In this document: positions 42,375-51,875 of the stretch, one piece after another | Position numbering within the stretch: the stretch's first letter is position 1 | How the letters are laid out: each line of letters begins with the position of its first letter | Made by a program: the position numbers and the translations under genes | Assembly (NCBI GenBank): GCA_003139995.1 | Contig: PLIC01000109.1 | Location: forward strand, 1-64,000 | Length of the DNA: 64,000 nt | Source of the DNA: Candidatus Acidiflorens stordalenmirensis | Lineage (GTDB): Bacteria; Acidobacteriota; Terriglobia; Terriglobales; Acidobacteriaceae | Direction of reading: 5' to 3' | The notes under the pieces: generated by a model | What the model saw: only the letters and a program-made list of their open reading frames with translations | Told to the model about the DNA's origin: nothing | Database searches by the model: none

Positions 42375-43256
42375 ATGAACCCTAAATGGAATGGCCAGTT
42401 TTCGTGCTTCGATCTCGTCGCCAACATCGACGATCGCGCGCGGAGTATTGTTCGCGCCGGTAATGTCGAGATTGGAGGCGACGATTTCGTCGTGATGGCG
42501 GGACCCTGCGCGGTCGAGTCGGAGCGGCAGTTGCTGCGGACCGCGGAAGCAGTGGCCGCGGCGGGCGCACGCCTTCTGCGCGGCGGCGCCTACAAACCGC
42601 GCTCTTCGCCTTATGCGTTTCAGGGTCTGGGCATTGAAGGTCTAAAGATTCTGCGCAAAGCGGGGGAAGAGACTGGGCTTGCGATCGTCACCGAAGTGAT
42701 GAGCGGGGAAGACGTCGACCTGATCGCGGAGTATGCCGATCTCATGCAGGTGGGCACACGCAGCATGGGGAACTACGCGCTGCTAGAAAGACTGGGCGGA
42801 TGTGGACGGCCGGTGCTGCTGAAGCGGGGAATGACCGCGACGCTCGAGGAGTTGCTGCAGTCCGCGCAAGTGATCGCGATGAATGGCAATCCGCAGATCG
42901 TTCTCTGCGAGCGCGGGATCCGAACGTTTGAGACGGCGACACGCAACACGTTGGACATCGCCGCAGTGCCGGTGCTGAAGACAGTTTCGCACCTGCCCGT
43001 GATTGTCGATCCGAGTCACGCCGCGGGAGTGCGTTGCCTGGTTCCGATCCTGGCGCGGGCCGCGGCGGTCGTGGGCGCTGATGGGCTGCTGGTCGAAGTG
43101 CATCCGGCGCCCGATCAGGCGCTGAGCGACGGCGAGCAGTCGCTCACTTTCCGCCAGTTCCGCGACATGATGGACGATCTGCAGCCTTATCTGGCGATTC
43201 GGGAAGCTGCCCGGCTGCCTAGTCCGCAACTGGTCGTGGCGGGGGTAGCGGACTAG
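42375..43256 (+). CDS. aroF: 3-deoxy-7-phosphoheptulonate (DAHP) synthase, core-type
   Basis: A 293-residue class I beta DAHP synthase joining phosphoenolpyruvate and erythrose 4-phosphate at the start of the shikimate pathway. Signatures: MAGPCAVES (about residue 40), [28 protein letters not shown], and VDPSHAAG with the C-terminal metal site. It has no ACT, ferredoxin-like or chorismate mutase regulatory domain, so feedback control by fusion is absent. It is the first gene of a tightly packed run continuing through 51875: the next gene's GTG shares the last base of the aroF stop. A CRP-type site lies upstream. Confidence 0.94.
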   Translation: MNPKWNGQFSCFDLVANIDDRARSIVRAGNVEIGGDDFVVMAGPCAVESERQLLRTAEAVAAAGARLLRGGAYKPRSSPYAFQGLGIEGLKILRKAGEETGLAIVTEVMSGEDVDLIAEYADLMQVGTRSMGNYALLERLGGCGRPVLLKRGMTATLEELLQSAQVIAMNGNPQIVLCERGIRTFETATRNTLDIAAVPVLKTVSHLPVIVDPSHAAGVRCLVPILARAAAVVGADGLLVEVHPAPDQALSDGEQSLTFRQFRDMMDDLQPYLAIREAARLPSPQLVVAGVAD

Positions 43257-44617
43257 TGTGGGCGCGGCCTATAAGGCTCGGCTGGCTTCTGTTGATGGCA
43301 GTGGGCTTTGTCCATACGGACTTCGGGCTGCCGCCTCCTTCGCATTCGCCAGCACTTCTTTTCACCGTTGCGAAGCGGTATGAGCCGCTCGCATGGATCC
43401 GCGGCGCCGACCGATTCAGCTCCAACGCGGCCGTATTTCTTCAAGACGCGAGCGGCCGGCATCCTCTGATCCCAGGTCTTGCGGCTTCTGCCGATCCCAC
43501 CGTTTCGTTCGACGGGAAGAGTGTGTTGTTCGCCGGCAAGCGGAAAGCTCAAGATAGCTGGCAGATATGGGAAGTTGCCTGGAACGGGGATCTGCCCGTC
43601 GGCGAGCCGCGGCGCGTCACGTCGTGCGCCAACGACTGCGTTCGTCCCTTCTACCTCCCGGGCGACCGCGTCGTATATGCGAAGAAGACCGGTGGCCGTT
43701 TTGTCGTTGAGGCCGCCGACCTGGCGGAGGGCAACACTGTCCAATTGACCTATGGCCCAGGAAACTTCCTGCCGACCGATGTTCTGCGCGACGGCCGCAT
43801 CTTGTTTGAGGCAACCTACCCGCTCGGAGCCAATGGCACGCCGGAACTCTATACCGTTTATTCGGATGGCAGTGGGGTGGAGTCCTATCGCTGCGATCAT
43901 GGCAAAGCGCGTTACTCCGGGAAGCAGGTGGTTTCGGGCGACATCGTCTTCACATCTGGTTCTGGCCTGGGCCGATTCACTTCAGCGCGAGCACAGGAAG
44001 TTCACATCTCGGCCCCGGCTGGAGAATACGCCGGCGATATCGCCGAGACTTCGTCGGGCGATTGGTTGCTCGCCTGGCGGCCGGATGCAAGGAGCTATTT
44101 CCAGGTGAAACGCTGGAAACCGGGGGACGGAAGCTTGTCGTCCGTCACAGCAGAACAGAATGCCAACATACTCCAGCCGACGCTAGTTGTAGAACGCACG
44201 TTGCCGAAGCGTCATCCCTCGGGCTTGCACGACTGGCCGAATGCCAACCTCCTTTGTCTGAATGCTTACACCTCGAAATACAGGGTTGCTGCCGGATCGA
44301 TCCACTCGGTTCGTCTCTACGCGCGAGATAGCACGGGAGCCGCAAAGCTGCTGGGGACGGCGCCGGTGGAGCGCGACGGATCGTTTTTTGTTCACGTCCC
44401 GACCGAGCAGCCGTTGCAAGTCGAACTGCTCGACGGTTCCGGCAAGACATTGCAGCGGCAAGCGGGTTGGTTCTGGATGCGCCGCGGCGAACAACGGGCA
44501 TGCGTCGGATGCCACGCCGGCCCGGAAACTGCGCCCGAAAACGCAGTGCCAATGATTCTGCTGATGTCCACGACTCCGGCCGATATGACGGGCCACAGTG
44601 CTCCGGGAGGGCACTAA
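43256..44617 (+). CDS. exported PD40/beta-propeller c-type cytochrome (hydrazine synthase alpha-like)
   Basis: A 453-residue exported protein. After an N-terminal hydrophobic segment (LGWLLLMAVGF), residues 40-330 form WD40/PD40-like propeller blades (VSFDGKSVLFAGKR, LRDGRILFEATY). The C-terminal ~110 residues match the HZS_alpha-like haem domain: DGSFFVHVPTEQPLQVELLD, WFWMRRGE and a single CxxCH haem site, C416-VG-C419-H420, in the ACVGCHAGPE segment. These proteins are widespread outside anammox bacteria with unknown roles. The GTG start overlaps the aroF stop by one base, and the following TTG start lies one base after its own stop. Confidence 0.82.
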   Translation: MWARPIRLGWLLLMAVGFVHTDFGLPPPSHSPALLFTVAKRYEPLAWIRGADRFSSNAAVFLQDASGRHPLIPGLAASADPTVSFDGKSVLFAGKRKAQDSWQIWEVAWNGDLPVGEPRRVTSCANDCVRPFYLPGDRVVYAKKTGGRFVVEAADLAEGNTVQLTYGPGNFLPTDVLRDGRILFEATYPLGANGTPELYTVYSDGSGVESYRCDHGKARYSGKQVVSGDIVFTSGSGLGRFTSARAQEVHISAPAGEYAGDIAETSSGDWLLAWRPDARSYFQVKRWKPGDGSLSSVTAEQNANILQPTLVVERTLPKRHPSGLHDWPNANLLCLNAYTSKYRVAAGSIHSVRLYARDSTGAAKLLGTAPVERDGSFFVHVPTEQPLQVELLDGSGKTLQRQAGWFWMRRGEQRACVGCHAGPETAPENAVPMILLMSTTPADMTGHSAPGGH

Positions 44618-44618
44618 C

Positions 44619-46307
44619 TTGAAGACGCGAATCCCGATCACGCGACTCTGTATCCTGCAAACCCCGTTCTTGCAGATCTTATTCCTGAACGTGCTGGGAT
44701 TCTTGTTGATGTCTTCCGCTCTGACGGCGCAATCGCCGCAGACCACGCCGAGTCCGATCCGCTTCGAGGACGCTACCGCGAAGTCGGGCATTCAATTCAC
44801 CCACAGCTTCGGGGCGCAGCAGCTCGGCTCGTTGCTCGAAAGCACCGGTGCGGGCTGTGTCTGGTTCGACTATAACAACGACGGCCTGCCGGATCTCTAC
44901 GTGGTCAGCGGAAAGCCGCTCGAAGAGGGAATGCATCCCTACCCGCTGAAGCAGCCCCCGGCCGTCGCCCCGCACAATCATCTCTATAGAAACAACGGCG
45001 ACGGCACATTTACCGATGTCACCGACCAAGCTGGCGTCGGCGCCAACATTTACGGCATGGCTGCGATTGCCGCCGATTTCGACAACGACGGCTTTGTCGA
45101 TCTGTTCGTCACCGGCTATGGACGAGCGATCCTGTATCACAACAACGGCAACGGCACATTCACAGATGTAACCGAGAAGGCCGGTATCAAGGTTGACGGC
45201 TGGTCGATCAGTTCCGCGTGGCTTGACTACGATCGCGACGGCTGCGTCGACTTGTTCGTTGGCCGATACGTGAAGTTCGATCCCAAGTATCGTAACTACT
45301 ACGCTGCCGATAACTATCCCGGCCCACTCGATTACGCCGCGGATACGAACCGTCTCTATCACAATAACTGTAACGGCACCTTTACGGACGTGACCGATAA
45401 GTCGGGACTCGGCGCTTACAAAGGCCGAGCTATGGGCGTCACAGCCGCGGATTTTGACGGCGACGGTTGGCCCGATATCTACGTTGCCAACGACAAAACG
45501 GAAAACTTTCTGTTCCATAACAAGCACGATGGCACGTTTGAAGAGGTCGCCGCCGATCTCGGCGTCGCGTATGGTCAGAACGGAGAGAACACTTCGGCGA
45601 TGGGCCCGGTGTTTGCCGACATCGAGGGCGACGGGCGCATGGATCTGTGGGTGACCGACTCGAAGTACAACCGGCTCATGCGCAACAACGGGCCGAACGG
45701 ATTCGAAGATATCGGGCCGAGTTCGGGAATTTCACAGGCGACCGCGCAGTACACAAGTTGGGGAAGCGGCGTCTACGACTTCGATAATGACGGCTGGCTC
45801 GACATTCTGATCTTCCACGGCGGTTTGATCCATCTGGTTCCGCAGGAGCAGTCGTTGTTTCGCAACCTCGGAAACGGCAAGTTTGCCGATGTTTCGCGCG
45901 ACGCGGGTCCGGCGCTCGACGTAAAGACGGTCTCGCGCGGCGCCTGCTTTGCCGACTACGACAACGACGGAAAGATCGATGCGTTCGTCGTGAACCTGGG
46001 CGCGCCCGGCACGCTGCTGCACAACGTCACTCAGAACAGCAATCATTGGTTGACCGTGAAGTTGAAAGGAAAGAAGAGCAATCGCGATGGAATCGGCGCC
46101 CACCTGGAGTTGCTCTCCGGCGGCAGGAAGCAGATCGCCGAGCGCATCGCGGGATCGGGCTATCTCTCGCAGGACGACGGGCGCGTTCATTTTGGCCTAG
46201 GCAGCGCGACGAAAGCCGACAAGCTTACCATACACTGGCCCAGCGGGCAGGAGCAGGTTCTGGAGAATCTGGCAGTGGATCGCGTGCTCACGGTGGAGGA
46301 GCCGTAG
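44619..46307 (+). CDS. CRTAC1-type FG-GAP/ASPIC-UnbV repeat protein
   Basis: A 562-residue exported protein. The signal segment ILFLNVLGFLLMSSALTAQ is followed by seven or more FG-GAP/VCBS-type calcium-binding blades with the loop pattern DxDxDGxxD (DYNNDGLPDLYV, DFDNDGFVDLFV, DFDGDGWPDIYV). The C-terminal ASPIC/UnbV domain (KSNRDGIGAHLEL..SGYLSQDDGRVHFGLG) completes the CRTAC1 family layout. The likely location is periplasm or cell surface, with a role in binding or adhesion. TTG 44619 is chosen because GGGAGG lies eight bases upstream; the in-frame GTG at 44598 overlaps the previous gene. It is flanked without gaps by two cytochrome-type proteins. Confidence 0.88.
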   Translation: MKTRIPITRLCILQTPFLQILFLNVLGFLLMSSALTAQSPQTTPSPIRFEDATAKSGIQFTHSFGAQQLGSLLESTGAGCVWFDYNNDGLPDLYVVSGKPLEEGMHPYPLKQPPAVAPHNHLYRNNGDGTFTDVTDQAGVGANIYGMAAIAADFDNDGFVDLFVTGYGRAILYHNNGNGTFTDVTEKAGIKVDGWSISSAWLDYDRDGCVDLFVGRYVKFDPKYRNYYAADNYPGPLDYAADTNRLYHNNCNGTFTDVTDKSGLGAYKGRAMGVTAADFDGDGWPDIYVANDKTENFLFHNKHDGTFEEVAADLGVAYGQNGENTSAMGPVFADIEGDGRMDLWVTDSKYNRLMRNNGPNGFEDIGPSSGISQATAQYTSWGSGVYDFDNDGWLDILIFHGGLIHLVPQEQSLFRNLGNGKFADVSRDAGPALDVKTVSRGACFADYDNDGKIDAFVVNLGAPGTLLHNVTQNSNHWLTVKLKGKKSNRDGIGAHLELLSGGRKQIAERIAGSGYLSQDDGRVHFGLGSATKADKLTIHWPSGQEQVLENLAVDRVLTVEEP

Positions 46308-48248
46308 ATGTTAGGGCGCTCCGATTACGTCCGCAAGATCACATGGATGGTTAGGTCCGCTCCGATCGCGTCGCTCATCTCTGCGTTGCTCCTCGCCCTG
46401 ATCTTCGGTCTGATTCTGGTGACGACCGCCGCCACGCCTCCGGCGAAGCAAGATGAGCCGACGACCGGTGACCGCTACCTGTCGCCAATCGAGATGGCGC
46501 TCTCGCCGGACGGGCGCCTGCTCTATGTCGTGTGCCAGGCTGGCGACGAACTGCGCGCCGTGGATATTCAATCCGGCAAGGTTGTGAGCACGGTCCCAGT
46601 GGGCCACGTGCCGAGCGGAATTGCGTTGTCGCGCGATGGCCGGCAGATTTACGTGACGAACGCGTGGTCAGACACGGTATCGGTAATCGATGCCGCAACT
46701 CTGAAAGTCGTGCGCACGCTGCCCACTGGCTTCGAACCGACCGGCATCGTTTCCGACCATAGCGGCGAGACGCTGTACGTCGCGAACCGCCTCAGCAGCG
46801 ACATTTCCGTGATCGATGTTAACACCGGCCAGGAGATCAAACGGCTGCTGGCCGGACGAGGCGCGAGTTATCTCGCGCTGTCCGCGGATGGAAAGTTTGT
46901 CTATGGCACGCACATCTATCCGAATGCCGGAGCCTTCCGTACGCCGCCGAATTCGGAAATCACAGTCATCGACACGGCGCGTCAGGCTGTAGTCGAGCGC
47001 AAGCGGCTGCACAACGTCGCGGGCGTATTTCATGTGGCGCTTTCCGCCGACGGCAAGCTGGGCGTGGCGGCGCAGCTTCGGCCCAAAAATCTGGTTCCGT
47101 TGGCGCATGTCGAGCACGGCTGGGTGTTCGGCGATTCGCTGACCCTTTTCGGCGACGACGTCGGAGGAACAGTGCAGGTCCCGATTGACGAACTGGAACG
47201 CTATTACGCTCTGCCTTGGGGCGTGGCGATTACTCCGGATAAGTCGAAGATGTTCGTGACCACAGCCGGGTCCGAGAGCGTGACCGTCATCGACGTGCGC
47301 AAGTTACTGGACTTTACGCGGAACTATACGCACACGCGCAAGCAGTCCTTTGTAAACGATCTTTCCGCGGCGGCGAATTACGTGACTGCGAGAATTTCGG
47401 TCGGCCGCAATCCACGCGGCACTTTGTTGTCGCAAGACGGCAAGCGGCTGTACGTTGCGAACCGGCTCGATGACAACATCTCAGTCATCGATACGTCGGC
47501 CGAAAAAGTAACTTCGACGATCGATCTCGGCGGACCGAAAACCGTCAACGCTCTTCGCCGTGGTGAACAGCTTTTCTTCACCGCCGATTACGCATTTCAA
47601 GGCCAGTTCGGCTGCGCCAACTGCCATCTGGACGCGACGATTGACGGTTTGCAATGGGACCTCGAGCCCGACGGCTTCGGCAAAGACATCGTCGACAATC
47701 GATCGCTTGAAGACCTAGCGGGCACAGAGCCGTTCAAGTGGAACGGCGGCAATCCCGACATGCCGACCGAGTGCGGGCCGCGCACCGAGATGTACTTCTA
47801 TCGCTCCCAGAGTTACAACGCGCAAGAACTCTCCGACTTAGTTAGTTTTGTTTACTCGCTCCCCTATCGTCCGAATCGTTACCGCCTGGCGAATGGAGAA
47901 CTGACTCCGGCGCAGGAGCGCGGCAAGGCGATCTTTGAGCGGACGAAATATAAGAATGGCAATCCGATCCCCGAAAAGAACCGGTGCGCGTATTGCCACA
48001 GCGGCCCCAAGTACACGAACCAGCGGCAAATCGACGTGGGCACCGGCAAGCCCACCGACCGTTCGCCGGTGATCGATGTACCGCAACTTCCCAACGTGGT
48101 CTATTCCGCGCCCTATCTGCACGATGGCTCGGCGCGATCGCTGGAAGAAATCTGGACTGTGTTCAACGCAAAAGACACGCACGGCGTGAGCAACGATCTC
48201 AGGAAAGAAGAACTGAACGATCTCGTGGAGTATCTGAAAACGTTATGA
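46308..48248 (+). CDS. YVTN beta-propeller dihaem cytochrome (peroxidase/MauG-like C terminus)
   Basis: A 646-residue exported protein. An N-terminal membrane segment (SLISALLLALIFGLILV) precedes YVTN-type propeller blades (LYVVCQAGDELRAVDIQSGKV, IYVTNAWSDTVSVIDAATLKV) over about residues 60-425. The C-terminal domain has two haem c sites, C436-AN-C439-H440 and C560-AY-C563-H564, in the arrangement of dihaem peroxidase/MauG-type proteins. A late Met/His ligand for an active peroxidase is not clearly identified. Its start abuts the previous stop and its stop overlaps the next ATG by four bases. It probably works with the HzsA-like protein in extracytoplasmic electron transfer. Confidence 0.87.
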   Translation: MLGRSDYVRKITWMVRSAPIASLISALLLALIFGLILVTTAATPPAKQDEPTTGDRYLSPIEMALSPDGRLLYVVCQAGDELRAVDIQSGKVVSTVPVGHVPSGIALSRDGRQIYVTNAWSDTVSVIDAATLKVVRTLPTGFEPTGIVSDHSGETLYVANRLSSDISVIDVNTGQEIKRLLAGRGASYLALSADGKFVYGTHIYPNAGAFRTPPNSEITVIDTARQAVVERKRLHNVAGVFHVALSADGKLGVAAQLRPKNLVPLAHVEHGWVFGDSLTLFGDDVGGTVQVPIDELERYYALPWGVAITPDKSKMFVTTAGSESVTVIDVRKLLDFTRNYTHTRKQSFVNDLSAAANYVTARISVGRNPRGTLLSQDGKRLYVANRLDDNISVIDTSAEKVTSTIDLGGPKTVNALRRGEQLFFTADYAFQGQFGCANCHLDATIDGLQWDLEPDGFGKDIVDNRSLEDLAGTEPFKWNGGNPDMPTECGPRTEMYFYRSQSYNAQELSDLVSFVYSLPYRPNRYRLANGELTPAQERGKAIFERTKYKNGNPIPEKNRCAYCHSGPKYTNQRQIDVGTGKPTDRSPVIDVPQLPNVVYSAPYLHDGSARSLEEIWTVFNAKDTHGVSNDLRKEELNDLVEYLKTL

Positions 48249-49411
48249 AGATAAAACCGGGAATTTTGTTCGCAAGGCTGGTTGCAGTCGTGGTTGTTGC
48301 GATCGGGGTTTCACTCGCGGTTCCGCTCGCGACTGCGCAAAATATTGATATGCCCCGCTTCCGCTGGGAGAACTTCACCACCGCCAACGGCCTGCCCGAC
48401 AATCACGTCTTTTGCGTTCTCGTGGACGGGGACCGCATCTGGGCGGGCACGGAGAACGGACTTGGCCGCTACGAAAACGGCGCATGGAAGATCTACCGTC
48501 CCGCCGATGGTCTGGCCCACCAGGCCGTGCTTTCGCTCGCGCTCGACAAGCGCACTGGCGATCTCTGGGTGGGCACGATGGGTGGGCTGAGCCGCGTCTC
48601 CGCCGGACGCATTGATAACTTCACCCAGCTCAATTCCGGTTTGAGCAACGACATCGTCTACGGCGTTGGCGTGCAGGGAGATTTCCTCTGGGCCGCGACC
48701 GCTGCCGGAGCCAGCCGCCTCAACACGCGTACCGGCCAGTGGGCGCTCTTCAACGAGCGCAACACTCCGATGTTCGAGATCTGGACTTACAGCGTCAGTC
48801 CAGCGGAAGACAAGGTTTACTACGCGGTGTGGGGCGGCGGAGTGCTCGAGTATGACGTCAAGACCGAGCACTGGAAGGACTACAACGATCCCGACGGCGA
48901 AACCGAACTGGTGTTAATGAAGGACCAGGGGCTGATTCACGAGATTACGACATCGGTCAGCTATGTGGATAAGATTCTCTGGGTCGCGACTTACTTTGGT
49001 GCCAGCCGTTACGACGGCCGCTACTGGCATAACTTCCTGCAGAAAGACAGCGGCCTGCCTAGTAACTTCCTGAACCAGATTAAAGGAGTGGATGGCAATC
49101 GCGCATGGTTCTCCACCGATAAAGGCCTGGCTTATTATGATGGCACGAACTGGGCTGTCTATCGGCCTGCGCTCGACACGCACAAACCGGAGATGCTGGT
49201 TCGCGATGCGTCCGGCGCCGTCAAGAATATAACGGTGCAAAGTGCGCCCGCGCATAACTACATTCTCGGGGTCGACTTCCAGGGAGACGACCTTTGGGTA
49301 GCAACCGCCAAAGGCCTGAGCCACGGCATTCGGCAACACGGTTCGACAGAAACTGCTCAAGCTTTACGGCAAGATAAGGCAACACAAGGGACGGCAATAC
49401 CAAATAGGTGA
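48245..49411 (+). CDS. exported beta-propeller protein with Reg_prop-type repeats
   Basis: A 388-residue protein with signal peptide (LVAVVVVAIGVSLAVPLATA). Repeated blades of the type found in sensor regions of hybrid two-component systems follow: FTTANGLPDNHVFCVLVDGDRIWAG-like, VLSLALDKRTGDLWVGTMGGL, LWAATAAGASRL and LWVATAKGLSHG. No kinase or other output domain is fused, so it is a stand-alone propeller in the periplasm. The ATG overlaps the preceding stop (ATGA), indicating translational coupling to the dihaem propeller protein. It may be a docking subunit of the same complex; this is inference. Confidence 0.82.
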   Translation: MKIKPGILFARLVAVVVVAIGVSLAVPLATAQNIDMPRFRWENFTTANGLPDNHVFCVLVDGDRIWAGTENGLGRYENGAWKIYRPADGLAHQAVLSLALDKRTGDLWVGTMGGLSRVSAGRIDNFTQLNSGLSNDIVYGVGVQGDFLWAATAAGASRLNTRTGQWALFNERNTPMFEIWTYSVSPAEDKVYYAVWGGGVLEYDVKTEHWKDYNDPDGETELVLMKDQGLIHEITTSVSYVDKILWVATYFGASRYDGRYWHNFLQKDSGLPSNFLNQIKGVDGNRAWFSTDKGLAYYDGTNWAVYRPALDTHKPEMLVRDASGAVKNITVQSAPAHNYILGVDFQGDDLWVATAKGLSHGIRQHGSTETAQALRQDKATQGTAIPNR

Positions 49412-49431
49412 ATTCTCAAGGAGTCTTACTA

Positions 49432-49914
49432 ATGAAAGTCCAGGAACTGCTCAAGGAAATAGCAACGGCGACAGTGGCCAAGCGCGCGATCACCAACCAC
49501 TCGGTGCTGAATGAAGCCTACGCTTACGGCAGCGCCTTCTCGCGCGGCATGAGGATCGACTTGAATGGATTGACCATTCTGCTGATCTCAGGTACCGCCA
49601 GCATCGACGACGAGGGCCGAACGGTACACGTGGGCGATCTTCGCGCCCAGACGCGCCGCACGTTCGAGAACATAACCGGGCTGCTCGCTTCCGAAGGCGC
49701 GACCTGGCACGACGTCGTGCGTACATCGTGCTATCTCCGCGACATCGAGCGCGACTACCAGGCCTTCAACGAGGAGCGGACTGCATTCTACAAGGAGCAG
49801 AAACTCGATCCGCTGCCGGCTTCGACCGGCATCCAGGCGATTCTTTGCCGCCCGGACTTACTCGTCGAGATCGAAGCGATTGCCATGTTCCGCCGCGAAT
49901 CGACCACGGAGTAA
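49432..49914 (+). CDS. Rid (YjgF/YER057c/UK114) family protein lacking the catalytic Arg
   Basis: A 160-residue member of the Rid family, longer than the usual ~128 by an N-terminal helical extension of about 30 residues. The fold signatures are LISGTASIDDEGR and the C-terminal EIEAIAMFRR. Aligned without gaps to E. coli RidA through the end of the protein, the catalytic Arg105 position is occupied by Ser in PASTGIQA. Canonical 2-aminoacrylate deaminase activity is therefore unlikely, as in the Rid4-Rid7 subgroups. The start is set by AAGGAG 9 bases before ATG 49432. It is the only non-exported protein inside the extracytoplasmic gene run. Confidence 0.88.
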   Translation: MKVQELLKEIATATVAKRAITNHSVLNEAYAYGSAFSRGMRIDLNGLTILLISGTASIDDEGRTVHVGDLRAQTRRTFENITGLLASEGATWHDVVRTSCYLRDIERDYQAFNEERTAFYKEQKLDPLPASTGIQAILCRPDLLVEIEAIAMFRRESTTE

Positions 49915-49940
49915 TGAGTAACACGTAAGGAGTAGCGCTT

Positions 49941-51875
49941 ATGCGTTGCGTGCTTGTCTATGTTGCCGCTGCTGTACTATTGTCCACGGCGTGGGCACAG
50001 ACGTCCCCGCTGTGTTCGTGCGGGAGCAACCCTCCGGGACCGCCAGCGCCACGTTCGCTGAAGCCCTACACCGGCGCGCCCGAGGACTTGCGCCCGTTTT
50101 CGAAGTACACCACTCCGTACTTCGAGTACTATCAGGACTTGATCGAGTACAACGGCGCGGCTCGCGACATCCCAGATCCCGACCTCAAGGACCTGAACGA
50201 GATTCGTATTGGCTTTCTGGCGCCGCTCTACGATCACCCCGACCAAGTGCTCGGGAATCGCATGCTGAATGGCGCAAAAATGGCGATTGACGAGGCCAAT
50301 GCCGCCGGAGGTTACTGTGGTAAACCTTTCCGCCTCGTGCTCCACAACGACTATAACAATTGGCAGAACAACAGCGCTGCCGCTGCGGGCGTTTCAAAAG
50401 ATTCCGCCATCTGGGGCGCTGCTTCTAACGATGCTGTCAGGATGATCTACGACGACAAGGTTTGGGCAATGTTCGGCTCCATTAGCTCGGAATCCACGCA
50501 CATCGCCCTTCGCCTGATGCTGAAAGCCGAAACGCCGCTGGTGAACAGCGCGTCCACCGATCCCACGATCCCCGAAACCATCATCCCGTGGTATTTCACC
50601 GATATTCAGGACGACCGCCTGCAAGGCTACACGCTGGCGCGCCACATTTACACCGAACTCGGCCTGAAGCGGATCGCGATCCTGCGCGTGAACGATCGCT
50701 ACGGCCGCTTCGGGGTCATCAAGTTCCGTGACGCTTCGCGCCGTCTCGGCCACCCAGTGGTGATCGAGCAGAAATTCATGCCCGGCGATATCGACTTCCG
50801 CCACCAACTTGCGGTGATCGAAGATTCGCGCGTTGACGGGATCGTGCTCTGGACTGACGTTGGCTACGCCGCCGCCATCCTGAAGCAGATGCAAGAGCTC
50901 GGCATGAAGCAGAGGGTGTTCGGCAGCCATCGCACGATCAGTGGAACGATCGGCGGCACTATCGGCGACGACCTCGTTAAGCTGGCCGGACCGGCCGCGG
51001 AAGGCTTCGAGGCGGTTTTTCCATACGATCCTACCCGCACCGACCTGCGCTGGCTCGACTTCAATGCCCGCTACGAAGCGCGCTTCCACGAGAAGCCGGA
51101 CCAGTTCGCCTCTCTGGCCTACGATGCGATGCAGATTCTGCTGGACGCGATCTGCCGCGCGGGCTTGAACCGTGGCAGGATTCGCGACGCACTCACCGGC
51201 ATCGAGAACTATAAGGGTGTGACCGGCGACATGGTCTTCGATCCGAATTGCAAGAACATCGCTCCGCTTTTTCTCGCCCGCGTGCACAACGGAAGCATCG
51301 AGTACCGCCGCATCACGATGGAGAAGCCCTATGCTCGCGTCGGCGAAGACGGAGTTCAGTACGCGGGCCCGCGCTTGGCCGAGGAGAAAACCGGCAGCCT
51401 GCAAATCGGCGTCTTCGGGCCGCGAGCCGATGAAATCGTCCACTCCGCTGAGGTGATCGGTTTACTCCGTGCCATCAACGGCAAAGGCCAGCACATATCT
51501 CTGATTGGGATTCCCTCGCAGCTTTCCTGGGGAAAGGCTTCCGACGAACTCGTAAAGGCGGTCTATCAAGATCATGCTCTGGCCTTGATCGCACTCGACC
51601 GTCCTTCCAGTCACCTGGCCGAACAAATCGCCGTGAAGTCGTTCATCCCCGTGGTTGCCATCTCTTCCGACCGCGCGCTGACCACGACCAACATTCCATG
51701 GATCTTCCGCCTGCCGGAAGGTACGCCGATCGAGCAAGCGCTGCGCAGCCTGACGGAAGCCATCCACCGCGCCGGTCCAAACCGCGAAAAGATTCGTAAC
51801 CTGCTGGCGTCGGGTAAACCTATGGCCGGAGCGAGCTTTGAATCCACCGGCGAGCTGAGTCAGCCGGCTCGATAA
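49941..51875 (+). CDS. double-domain periplasmic binding protein (branched-chain amino acid-type, type I)
   Basis: A 644-residue exported protein with signal peptide (VLVYVAAAVLLSTAWA). A Cys/Pro-rich segment is followed by a complete type I periplasmic binding domain similar to LivJ/amide-binding proteins (about residues 85-470: IRIGFLAPLYDHP, NGAKMAIDEANAAGG, VNSASTDPTIPE, YAAAILKQMQELG). A second partial domain (about residues 490-640) begins again with LQIGVFGPRADEI, like the first strand of another binding lobe. No ABC permease or ATPase is adjacent, so a receptor or electron-complex subunit role is possible. It is the last gene of the run that starts at aroF. Confidence 0.85.
   Translation: MRCVLVYVAAAVLLSTAWAQTSPLCSCGSNPPGPPAPRSLKPYTGAPEDLRPFSKYTTPYFEYYQDLIEYNGAARDIPDPDLKDLNEIRIGFLAPLYDHPDQVLGNRMLNGAKMAIDEANAAGGYCGKPFRLVLHNDYNNWQNNSAAAAGVSKDSAIWGAASNDAVRMIYDDKVWAMFGSISSESTHIALRLMLKAETPLVNSASTDPTIPETIIPWYFTDIQDDRLQGYTLARHIYTELGLKRIAILRVNDRYGRFGVIKFRDASRRLGHPVVIEQKFMPGDIDFRHQLAVIEDSRVDGIVLWTDVGYAAAILKQMQELGMKQRVFGSHRTISGTIGGTIGDDLVKLAGPAAEGFEAVFPYDPTRTDLRWLDFNARYEARFHEKPDQFASLAYDAMQILLDAICRAGLNRGRIRDALTGIENYKGVTGDMVFDPNCKNIAPLFLARVHNGSIEYRRITMEKPYARVGEDGVQYAGPRLAEEKTGSLQIGVFGPRADEIVHSAEVIGLLRAINGKGQHISLIGIPSQLSWGKASDELVKAVYQDHALALIALDRPSSHLAEQIAVKSFIPVVAISSDRALTTTNIPWIFRLPEGTPIEQALRSLTEAIHRAGPNREKIRNLLASGKPMAGASFESTGELSQPAR

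Noticed and set aside
46311-46698. Minus-strand frames opposite the dihaem propeller gene start
   Set aside because: Arg-rich shadow translations without start signals; the plus-strand gene has haem motifs and operon spacing.
50394-51443. 349-codon minus-strand frame opposite the binding protein gene
   Set aside because: Antisense shadow; the plus-strand frame has a signal peptide and clear domains.
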